Under the pieces are notes generated by a model. That model was given only the letters and a program-made list of their open reading frames with translations, did not search any database and had not been told where the DNA came from. DNA of 27,550 nt from DATBLE01 sp038248655 (GTDB lineage Bacteria; Actinomycetota; Thermoleophilia; Gaiellales; Gaiellaceae): NCBI GenBank assembly GCA_038248655.1, contig JBBRXG010000030.1, forward strand, positions 1 to 27,550, in the 5' to 3' direction. The stretch's first letter is position 1; every line of letters begins with the position of its first letter. Positions 22,417 through 27,550 of the stretch are shown one piece after another. A program made the translations under genes and the position numbers.

Positions 22417-23469
22417 GTGGAGCCTTTCAGCCAGGTCGAGCTCCAGCTGGCGGCGCGAAACCACGGGATGCCGCTGGAGGCGCTCCGCTACCCGGTCACT
22501 CCGGCCGGCCTCCACTACCTGCTCACGCACTACGACATCCCGGCGGTCGACCCGAGCGACTTCTCGCTCGAGATCGGCGGTCGCGTCGCCCGGCCGCTCG
22601 CGCTCTCGCTCGACGAGCTGCGGACGCGGCAGGCGGTCGAGCTCGCGGTGACGATGGAGTGTGCCGGCAACGGGCGCGCGCTCCTCTCCCCCAGGCCGCT
22701 CAGCCAGCCCTGGATCTCGGAGGCGGTCGGCACCGCCTCGTGGCGCGGCACGCCGCTCGCGCCCCTCCTCGCCGAGGCCGCCCCGCTCGACGACGCGCTC
22801 GAGGTCGTCTTCGGCGGACTCGACCGCGGCTTCGAGGCCGGCGTCGAACAGAGCTACGAGCGGAGCCTCACGCTCGACGAGGCGCTGTCCGACGACGTGC
22901 TCCTCGCCTACGAGATGAACGGCGCGCCGCTCCTCCCCCAGCATGGCTTCCCGCTCCGGCTCGTCGTCCCGGGCTGGTACGGGATGGCGAGCGTCAAGTG
23001 GCTGGCGCGGATCACCGTCGTCGCCGAGCCGTTCGCGGGCCACCAGCAGGCCGATGCCTATCGGCTGCGCCGCGACGGGGACGACGAGGGGACGCCGCTG
23101 ACCCGGATCCTTCCGCGGGCGCTGATGGTGCCGCCCGGGATCCCCGACTTCCCGACCCGCGAGCGGACGGCCGTCGCCGGCCCGATCGCGATCGAGGGTC
23201 GGGCCTGGTCGGGCTGGGCTCCGATCGCGACCGTGGAGATCTCGGCCGACGGCGGCCGCACCTGGGCCCCGGCCGAGCTCGGCGACCGACCCACGTCACG
23301 CTGGGCATGGCGGGCCTGGCGCTACGACTGGCAGGCGCAGGCCGGCGAGCACGTGCTCTCGTGCCGGGCGCGCGACGAGGCGGGGAAGGAGCAACCGGCG
23401 GAGGCCGAGTGGAACGTCGGCGGCTACGCCAACAACGGCGTCCAGCGCGTTCCGCTGACCGTCAGCTAG
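22417..23469 (+). CDS. Sulfite-oxidase-family molybdopterin-dependent oxidoreductase
   Basis: This 350-residue enzyme should carry molybdenum cofactor and oxidise sulfite or a similar small substrate. The molybdenum-binding cysteine is Cys82 in TMECAGNGR. The cofactor-binding segments follow: GTASWRGTPL, and HGFPLRLVVPGWYGMASVKWL at about 185-205. From about residue 245 the sequence has the dimerisation-domain pattern (IEGRAWSGWAPIATVEIS, then YDWQAQAGEH). No signal peptide or Tat motif is visible, so it is probably cytoplasmic or exported by an unseen partner. GTG 22417 starts 30 bases from the divergent tRNA gene and lacks a Shine-Dalgarno; TGTAGCGT just upstream could be an extended -10 of a short-leader transcript. 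Confidence 0.9.
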   Translation: MEPFSQVELQLAARNHGMPLEALRYPVTPAGLHYLLTHYDIPAVDPSDFSLEIGGRVARPLALSLDELRTRQAVELAVTMECAGNGRALLSPRPLSQPWISEAVGTASWRGTPLAPLLAEAAPLDDALEVVFGGLDRGFEAGVEQSYERSLTLDEALSDDVLLAYEMNGAPLLPQHGFPLRLVVPGWYGMASVKWLARITVVAEPFAGHQQADAYRLRRDGDDEGTPLTRILPRALMVPPGIPDFPTRERTAVAGPIAIEGRAWSGWAPIATVEISADGGRTWAPAELGDRPTSRWAWRAWRYDWQAQAGEHVLSCRARDEAGKEQPAEAEWNVGGYANNGVQRVPLTVS

Positions 23470-23747
23470 GCCGCGCCGCCGCGCTTCTCGTCGAGCTTGC
23501 CCGCGCGGATCGTCGCCGCCATCTCCTTCGACTCCGCGCGGTAGACCGACCCGTCCTCGAACTGGATCACCGGGTAGCTCGACTGCCCGGTCAGGCGCTC
23601 GACCTCGTCGCGCTTGCCGCGGCGGAGCGGGCCCTTCACGACCTCGTAGTCGATCCCCTGCTCGTCGAGCGCGCTCTGCACCTTCCAGCACGGGTGAGGC
23701 TGGATCTTCACCCACAGGTTCGGGCACCGATGGAGCTTCACGGCCAT
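23466..23747 (-). CDS. Glutaredoxin/GST N-terminal-like thioredoxin-fold protein
   Basis: This 93-residue protein shows a thioredoxin-like fold seen in glutathione-S-transferase N-terminal domains: a short first strand (VKLHRCPNLW), Cys20 in HPCWKVQSAL at the start of the first helix, then GIDYEVVKGP. The cis-proline segment is SSYPVIQFEDGSVY. It lacks a CxxC pair and a GST C-terminal domain. ATG 23747 begins MAVKLHRC; the frame stays open upstream only as antisense to the next gene. Its TAG overlaps the convergent sulfite-oxidase-like stop within a CTAG. It may act in thiol redox exchange, but the partner is unknown. Confidence 0.8.
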   Translation of the reverse strand: MAVKLHRCPNLWVKIQPHPCWKVQSALDEQGIDYEVVKGPLRRGKRDEVERLTGQSSYPVIQFEDGSVYRAESKEMAATIRAGKLDEKRGGAA

Positions 23748-23764
23748 CGCCGTACGATACTCCG

Positions 23765-24607
23765 ATGCGCGCGGTCGTTCTCGACGGGAGCGGACAGCCG
23801 GCGCTCGCAGACGTGGCGGAGCCGACGGGCGACGGCGAGCCGGTGCGGATTCTCGCCTGCGGCCTGTGCGGCTCGGACGTCGAGAAGATCGGGCTGGCGC
23901 CGGCGGGAACCGTGCTCGGCCACGAGGTCGTCGCGGAGACCGGCGGGCGGCGAGTCGCGCTCGTCCATCACCTGCCCTGCGGCGAGTGCGACCGTTGCCT
24001 GGCCGGGCACGAGTCGACCTGCGCCGACTTCGGGACGGCGACGATCGTCCCGGGCGGCCTCGCCGAGCGCGCGCTCGCGACGCGGACGCTCGATCTGCCC
24101 GACGGACTCGACGAGGCGCACGCGACCTATGTGGAGCCGCTCGCGTGCGTCCTCCGCGCCGCCGAGCGGCTCCCGCACGGCCGGGTGCTCGTCGTCGGGC
24201 ACGGGTTCGTCGGGCGGCTGCTCGCGGCCGTTCTCGCCCGGCGGGGCGACGACGTCTACGCCGCCGACCTGGATCCGAGGCGGGACGGGCGGCGGCCCGC
24301 CGGCCCCGTCGACGCGGCGGTCCTCTGCGCGCCCGGCGGCGCAACGGAGGCAGCCGAGGCGCTCGAGCCCGGTGGGACGCTGCTCGTCTTCGCGCCCTCG
24401 GCGCCGCTCGGCCTCGACGAGGTCTACCGGCGCGAGCTGACGGTCGTCGGCTCGCGCTCGGCGACCCCGCGGCACCTGCGCGCGGCGATCGACCTCCTCC
24501 CCAAGCTCGACCTGCCCGAGCCGACGGTGCTGCCGCTCGAGCGCTTCCGGGAAGGCCTCGAGCTCTACCGAAGCGGCGCAGCGCTGAAGGTCGTCTTCAC
24601 GCCGTGA
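23765..24607 (+). CDS. Zinc-type medium-chain dehydrogenase/reductase (short form)
   Basis: This 280-residue member of the alcohol/polyol dehydrogenase superfamily has both zinc sites visible. Catalytic ligands are Cys35 (GLCGSD) and His53-Glu54 (LGHEVV). The structural zinc cysteines are 72, 75, 78 and 86 (CGECDRCLAGHESTC). The nucleotide-binding glycines appear as VVGHGFVGRLL near residue 145. It is shorter than the usual 340-350 residues; loops around the cofactor domain are trimmed. It lies 17 bases from the divergent thioredoxin-fold gene and overlaps the next dehydrogenase by four bases. Substrates are likely sugar alcohols or other secondary alcohols; this is family-level inference. 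Confidence 0.85.
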   Translation: MRAVVLDGSGQPALADVAEPTGDGEPVRILACGLCGSDVEKIGLAPAGTVLGHEVVAETGGRRVALVHHLPCGECDRCLAGHESTCADFGTATIVPGGLAERALATRTLDLPDGLDEAHATYVEPLACVLRAAERLPHGRVLVVGHGFVGRLLAAVLARRGDDVYAADLDPRRDGRRPAGPVDAAVLCAPGGATEAAEALEPGGTLLVFAPSAPLGLDEVYRRELTVVGSRSATPRHLRAAIDLLPKLDLPEPTVLPLERFREGLELYRSGAALKVVFTP

Positions 24608-25548
24608 AGGCGCTGATCTTCCACGGGCCGGGAGACCTCCGGCTCGAGGAGGTCCCCGACCCAGTGCCCGGCCCCGGCGACGTGCTCGTCCAGGTCGAGG
24701 TCGCGCTCACCGACGGCACCGACGCCAAGGCGTTCGCGCGCGGCCACCCCGTGCTGCTCGGGCCGGCGCCGAGCCCGTTCGGCCACGAGCTCTGCGGGAT
24801 CGACGTCGTCACCGGACGGCGCGTCGTCGCCGCCAACTCGGCTCCCTGCGGTGCGTGCGAGCGCTGCCGCCGCGGCGACGAGACGCTCTGCGAGCACCTC
24901 CTGCCGCTCTTGAACGGCGCGTACGCCGAGCTGATCGTCGTTCCCGAGCGAATCGCCCGGCGCAACCTCCTCCCCGTCCCGCCGGGCCTTGCTCCCGAGG
25001 TGGCGGCCCTCACCGAGCCGCTCGCCTGCTGCCTGCACGGAATCGACCAGGCTCGGATCGAAGCGGAGAACTCGGTCGCGATCCTCGGCGCCGGGCCGGT
25101 CGGGCTGATGCTCGCCGCCTGCGCGGCCGATGCCGGCGGGCGGCCGTTCCTCGTCGGCGGCCGTCCCGAGCGGCGCGAGCTCGGGCCGCTGTTCGGCGCC
25201 GGCCCCGCCGTCGAGCGGGCAGACGTGGTGATCGAGGCCGCCGGCACGGCGCAGGCCTGGCGCGACGCGGTCGACCTCGTTCGCCCTGGCGGCACCGTCG
25301 TCCTCTTCGGCGGCCTGCCGCGCGGGACCGAGGTCGCGTTCGACAGCTTCCGCCTCCACTACGAGGAGCTCACCCTGCGCGGCGCGTTCCACCACACGCC
25401 TGCGACCGTTCGGGCGGCGCTCGCCTTCCTCGCGAGCGGGGCCCGTCCCTGGGAGCGGCTGATCACCCACCGCGTGGGGCTGGACGGCGTCGCCGCGTTG
25501 CTCGCCGACCCGCCGCGCGACTACCTGAAGGCCGCGGTCATCCCGTAG
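24604..25548 (+). CDS. Medium-chain dehydrogenase with altered catalytic zinc site
   Basis: This 314-residue paralogue follows the previous dehydrogenase with a GTGA overlap. It keeps the structural zinc cysteines 82, 85, 88 and 96 (CGACERCRRGDETLC), His61-Glu62 (PFGHELCG) and the Rossmann GAGPVGLM. The position that normally supplies the first catalytic zinc cysteine reads ALTDGTD, with Thr36. The catalytic metal may therefore be bound differently or absent. The pairing of two unequal family members in one operon suggests a heteromeric complex or two steps on one substrate. Its 3' end overlaps the convergent toxin gene by 11 bases. Confidence 0.84.
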   Translation: MKALIFHGPGDLRLEEVPDPVPGPGDVLVQVEVALTDGTDAKAFARGHPVLLGPAPSPFGHELCGIDVVTGRRVVAANSAPCGACERCRRGDETLCEHLLPLLNGAYAELIVVPERIARRNLLPVPPGLAPEVAALTEPLACCLHGIDQARIEAENSVAILGAGPVGLMLAACAADAGGRPFLVGGRPERRELGPLFGAGPAVERADVVIEAAGTAQAWRDAVDLVRPGGTVVLFGGLPRGTEVAFDSFRLHYEELTLRGAFHHTPATVRAALAFLASGARPWERLITHRVGLDGVAALLADPPRDYLKAAVIP

Positions 25549-25945
25549 GCGCAACCGCCAGACCTTCCGCTCGCGCCTCCCGGGTGAGCTCGGCATCCCA
25601 GGTCGCGACCACGAGATCGGGGTCGCCGATCTCCAGGGCGGCCGCGAGATGGAGAGCGTCGAGCGACCGCAGCCGGTGGACCTCGATCACCTCGGCGGCT
25701 CGCGCGATCAAGGACTCGTCGACTTCGATCGTCTCCACCTCGTCTCGGTCCCCGTCCAGGTCGTCGCGCGCGCGCCTCGCGGCGGCGTGCGTGAGTCGCC
25801 TGGCGATCACGCTTCTGACTTCGAGATAGCCAAGGGTCAGGCAGAAGATCCGGTCGCTCCCGTCCCACAGGTCGGCGACTTCCTCGGCGCCGGCCTCCTC
25901 GACGAACAACTTGGCCCACGCCGAGGAATCGAGATAGAGGTTCAG
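25538..25945 (-). CDS. vapC: VapC-type PIN-domain ribonuclease toxin
   Basis: This 135-residue protein is the toxin of a VapBC pair; the family cleaves RNA. The acidic PIN residues are visible: Asp6 (LYLDSSAW), Glu42 (GYLEVRS), Asp96 (RSLDALHLAAAL) and Asp117 (VVATWDAEL). No ATG, GTG or TTG precedes Asp6 in this frame near the antitoxin end. The only start-like codon there is CTG at 25945-25943, whose last two bases begin the antitoxin TGA (CTGA overlap), with GGGAGCGAGG just upstream. A TTG at 25909 would remove the first catalytic Asp. I therefore place the start at CTG, probably translated by coupling. Confidence 0.8.
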   Translation of the reverse strand: MNLYLDSSAWAKLFVEEAGAEEVADLWDGSDRIFCLTLGYLEVRSVIARRLTHAAARRARDDLDGDRDEVETIEVDESLIARAAEVIEVHRLRSLDALHLAAALEIGDPDLVVATWDAELTREARAEGLAVAPTG

Positions 25946-26220
25946 CCTCGCTCCCGCCCGCGGTCCTCGACGATCATGTCCGAGAGCGACGGGAGCTCGT
26001 CCAGCTTGATCCGCCGATCACGCCGCATCGGCCGCTTCGGCCTCTTCGCGGGCCGCACCCGGCCCTCGGCGATCATGCGCTCGAGGTTCGACGGTCCCTG
26101 AAGCCGGGCGACCGGCTTGCCGCGCTCGGTGATGATCACGACGTTCGTCCCCTCGCGGACAAGGTCGAGGTAGTGGCTCAGGTTCTCGCGGAGCTTCCGA
26201 ACGCCGACGGTCACGCCCAT
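25942..26220 (-). CDS. vapB: VapB-type antitoxin, Phd/YefM fold
   Basis: This 92-residue antitoxin should bind its own promoter through the N-terminal domain and neutralise the toxin through the C-terminal tail. The Phd/YefM pattern is clear at residues 5-42: VGVRKLRENLSHYLDLV, then VVIITERGKPVARL. The tail after residue 55 is rich in Lys and Arg (RPAKRPKRPMRRDRR) and ends in an acidic helix that would contact VapC. ATG 26220 (MGVTVGVRK) is used; upstream lies a palindromic region suited to autoregulation. The gene overlaps the toxin by four bases, the standard arrangement for coupled expression. Confidence 0.88.
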   Translation of the reverse strand: MGVTVGVRKLRENLSHYLDLVREGTNVVIITERGKPVARLQGPSNLERMIAEGRVRPAKRPKRPMRRDRRIKLDELPSLSDMIVEDRGRERG

Positions 26221-26221
26221 G

Positions 26222-26245
26222 ACGCTAGCGTACACCTCGCGGTGT
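26222..26245 (-). promoter_or_regulatory. Palindromic promoter/operator region of the vapBC pair
   Basis: ACGCTAGCGT at 26222-26231 is a perfect 10-bp palindrome, one base before the antitoxin start. ACACC-TCGC-GGTGT at 26232-26245 is a second inverted repeat. On the minus strand TACGCT within the first could be a -10 element, giving a leaderless transcript; TGGACA 19 bases upstream could be a weak -35. VapB-type antitoxins commonly bind such sites. Confidence 0.45.
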
Positions 26246-26289
26246 CGAAAGTGTCCACAAATGACAGATGACCGGGCGATGGCCGAACC

Positions 26290-26316
26290 CAGGGACAGTC
26301 CTGAGGACTGTCCCTG
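26290..26316. repeat. REP-like perfect palindrome, copy 1
   Basis: CAGGGACAGTCC and GGACTGTCCCTG form a perfect 12-bp stem around TGA. It lies in the gap between the MBL-fold gene and vapB, both on the minus strand. It may be a dispersed repeat or a transcription-ending hairpin; no U-run follows on either strand. Confidence 0.7.
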
Positions 26317-26354
26317 TCGAGGCGCGCCCACGACAACGCGTGAACCCTCGATCC

Positions 26355-26383
26355 GGGCACAGCACACTCCGGAGGGCTGTCCC
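26355..26383. repeat. REP-like palindrome, degenerate copy 2
   Basis: GGGCACAGC and GCTGTCCC form an imperfect stem with one bulged C. The right arm (GGGCTGTCCCTG) differs from that of copy 1 by one base. It begins 38 bases past copy 1. Confidence 0.55.
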
Positions 26384-26409
26384 TGCGAAAACCAGCCCGC
26401 TGTCGTTCT

Positions 26410-27084
26410 CTACAGCCGCTCGACCCGCGAGCCGCCGACGATCGCGTCGCGCCCGTCGGCGAAGCGCACCCACGCCTTGCCGTTGCCGTCGTAGTCGGGC
26501 GACCAGACGACGAGCGTCGCGTCTTCGCCTCCGACCCGGCACTCCTCGGTGCCCTCGGCGTCGGCGCCGCGCCAGACGCGGACGAACGGGTTGTGCTCCC
26601 ACTCGCGACCGATCGTCGTCTCGTCGGTGTGACCGGGGAGGACGCGCGTCGCGTGCGGCAGCGCCATCAGCACGTCCATCACCGAGCTGCGCACGCCGGC
26701 GAAGTCGTCGCCCGTGCCCCCGACTGCGTCCTTGAAGAGCGTGTCACCGCTGAAGCAGGTCTCGCCGTTGACGACGAACGAGACGCCGTCGGCGCTGTGG
26801 CCCGGCGTCGGCAGCGACTCGATCCGCAAACCGCCGGTCTCGACACTGCCCGAGGTCGCCGGTACGCCGAAGCGCCGCTGGAGCTCGTCGTGGCCCTCGA
26901 CGTGGTCGTGGTGACCGTGCGTGGTCAGCACGTGGGTGACCCTCACGCCCTCCCGCTCGACCGCGTCGAAGAGCGGCTCGAGCGGCGCGCCGCTGTCGAC
27001 GAACACCGCTGTCCCCCCGGGCTCGTCGGCGAGGAGGTAGGCGTTGGACAGATACGTCGGGTGCATGCTCCGGACGACAAGCAC
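26410..27084 (-). CDS. MBL-fold metallo-hydrolase, glyoxalase II-like
   Basis: This 224-residue cytoplasmic hydrolase has the metallo-beta-lactamase metal motif at 55-61 (THGHHDH: His56, His58, Asp60, His61). Further metal ligands follow in LPTPGHSADGVSF, FSGDTLFKDAVGG and VLPGHTDETTIG. The pattern resembles glyoxalase II and related thioester hydrolases. GTG 27084 and ATG 27066 are both possible starts; neither has a strong Shine-Dalgarno. The last 50 residues (DATLVVWSPDYDGNGKAWVRF) form a small extra C-terminal piece not typical of the core fold. It diverges from the secreted-protein gene with under 60 bases between starts. Confidence 0.88.
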   Translation of the reverse strand: MLVVRSMHPTYLSNAYLLADEPGGTAVFVDSGAPLEPLFDAVEREGVRVTHVLTTHGHHDHVEGHDELQRRFGVPATSGSVETGGLRIESLPTPGHSADGVSFVVNGETCFSGDTLFKDAVGGTGDDFAGVRSSVMDVLMALPHATRVLPGHTDETTIGREWEHNPFVRVWRGADAEGTEECRVGGEDATLVVWSPDYDGNGKAWVRFADGRDAIVGGSRVERL

Positions 27085-27142
27085 GAACGAGACGATAGAG
27101 AAGCGCGTCGCGGGCTGCGCGACCTTTCGGCAAGATCGGCCT

Positions 27143-27550
27143 CTGCGGACCGCCGCCCTCGCATTGACGCTCGCAGCCGTCTTCGCCCCTCCGGCGCAGG
27201 CGGGCGTGAGCGTGATCGCCGTGCCTCCGTTCGACCCGGCGGCGTACGCCGGCCGCGGCGCCGCCGGCCTGTTCGTCCCCGGGTCGGGCCCGACCGCCAG
27301 CCGCGCGGGAGCGATCGCGTCGCTCGTACGCGGGAAGGTCGAGCCGGCCTCCCTCGGCGGCGTCCCTTCCGGGCGACCGCTGATCGCGCTCTCACGGCGC
27401 CCGGCTGCGGTGACGATCTACGTCGCGCTGCCGCCGCCAGGAAAGCACGCGAACACGAGGCGCTACCCGATCGCGATCGTCGGCGGCGGCTACCGCGGGA
27501 TCCTCACCTCCCGCTCGACCCGCATCCGAGGGCTGGTCTCGATCGCCGAT
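27143..27550 (+). CDS. Secreted protein of unknown function, N-terminal part
   Basis: The frame from 27143 is open for 136 codons to the window edge. It begins with a good signal peptide: a basic residue, the hydrophobic TAALALTLAAVFAP, and an Ala-x-Ala-like cleavage site before GVSVIAVPPF. No ATG or GTG lies upstream in frame; CTG at 27143 gives the basic n-region, while TTG at 27164 would remove it. CAAGAT six bases before the CTG could be a -10 of a leaderless transcript. The mature part (GLFVPGSGPT, then AVTIYVALPPPGKH) has no family I can name. The true start and the C-terminus are unknown. Confidence 0.55.
   Translation, partial: MRTAALALTLAAVFAPPAQAGVSVIAVPPFDPAAYAGRGAAGLFVPGSGPTASRAGAIASLVRGKVEPASLGGVPSGRPLIALSRRPAAVTIYVALPPPGKHANTRRYPIAIVGGGYRGILTSRSTRIRGLVSIAD

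Overview
The window is high-GC DNA with dense, mostly overlapping genes, frequent GTG starts and several genes with little or no Shine-Dalgarno leader. This and the gene content suggest an actinobacterium, plausibly a deep-branching soil lineage such as Thermoleophilia. That placement is inference; no rRNA or marker gene is present.

Positions 1-16109 hold a large catabolic cluster. On the minus strand are two permeases and a solute-binding protein of a carbohydrate-type ABC importer, plus a Gfo/Idh/MocA dehydrogenase. Diverging from them is a plus-strand operon: a class III (glutamate-1-semialdehyde-like) aminotransferase, a transglutaminase-like protein with a C-terminal discoidin-like domain, the MalK/UgpC-type ATPase that probably powers the importer, and an uncharacterised TIM-barrel-like protein. 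Next comes a minus-strand pair, a creatininase-family amidohydrolase and a DapA/KdgD-type lyase. Diverging from that pair is a tightly overlapping operon of an enolase-superfamily protein, a second Gfo/Idh/MocA dehydrogenase and three consecutive amidohydrolase-2 proteins. An AraC-type regulator with a degenerate GGDEF-like sensor domain closes the cluster. Together these could import and degrade a nitrogen-containing sugar or sugar acid: oxidation, transamination, dehydration, aldol-type cleavage, and amide or lactone hydrolysis. The substrate cannot be read from sequence.

Positions 16203-22310 look like an accessory, decaying region. It starts with three gene remnants packed head to tail (a DadA-like flavin oxidoreductase, a serine recombinase and an M41/FtsH-like peptidase). 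These are followed by an intact small cyclic-phosphate-processing receiver-like protein, an Api92-like ferredoxin-fold gene broken by one extra base, and a superfamily 2 helicase gene interrupted by a complete IS1634-type insertion sequence. The insertion has 29-bp imperfect inverted ends and a 5-bp TTCCA target duplication. Removing it with one duplicate copy restores an uninterrupted 551-residue helicase frame. A tRNA-Ala(CGC) and a terminator-like hairpin mark the right edge.

Positions 22417-27550 look like ordinary chromosomal genes: a sulfite-oxidase-family molybdoenzyme, a glutaredoxin/GST-N-like protein, two adjacent zinc-type medium-chain dehydrogenases, a VapBC toxin-antitoxin pair, two REP-like palindromes, an MBL-fold hydrolase, and the start of a secreted protein that runs off the window. 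No stretch above 300 bases is empty of genes, gene remnants or mobile-element sequence. I saw no CRISPR array and no rRNA.
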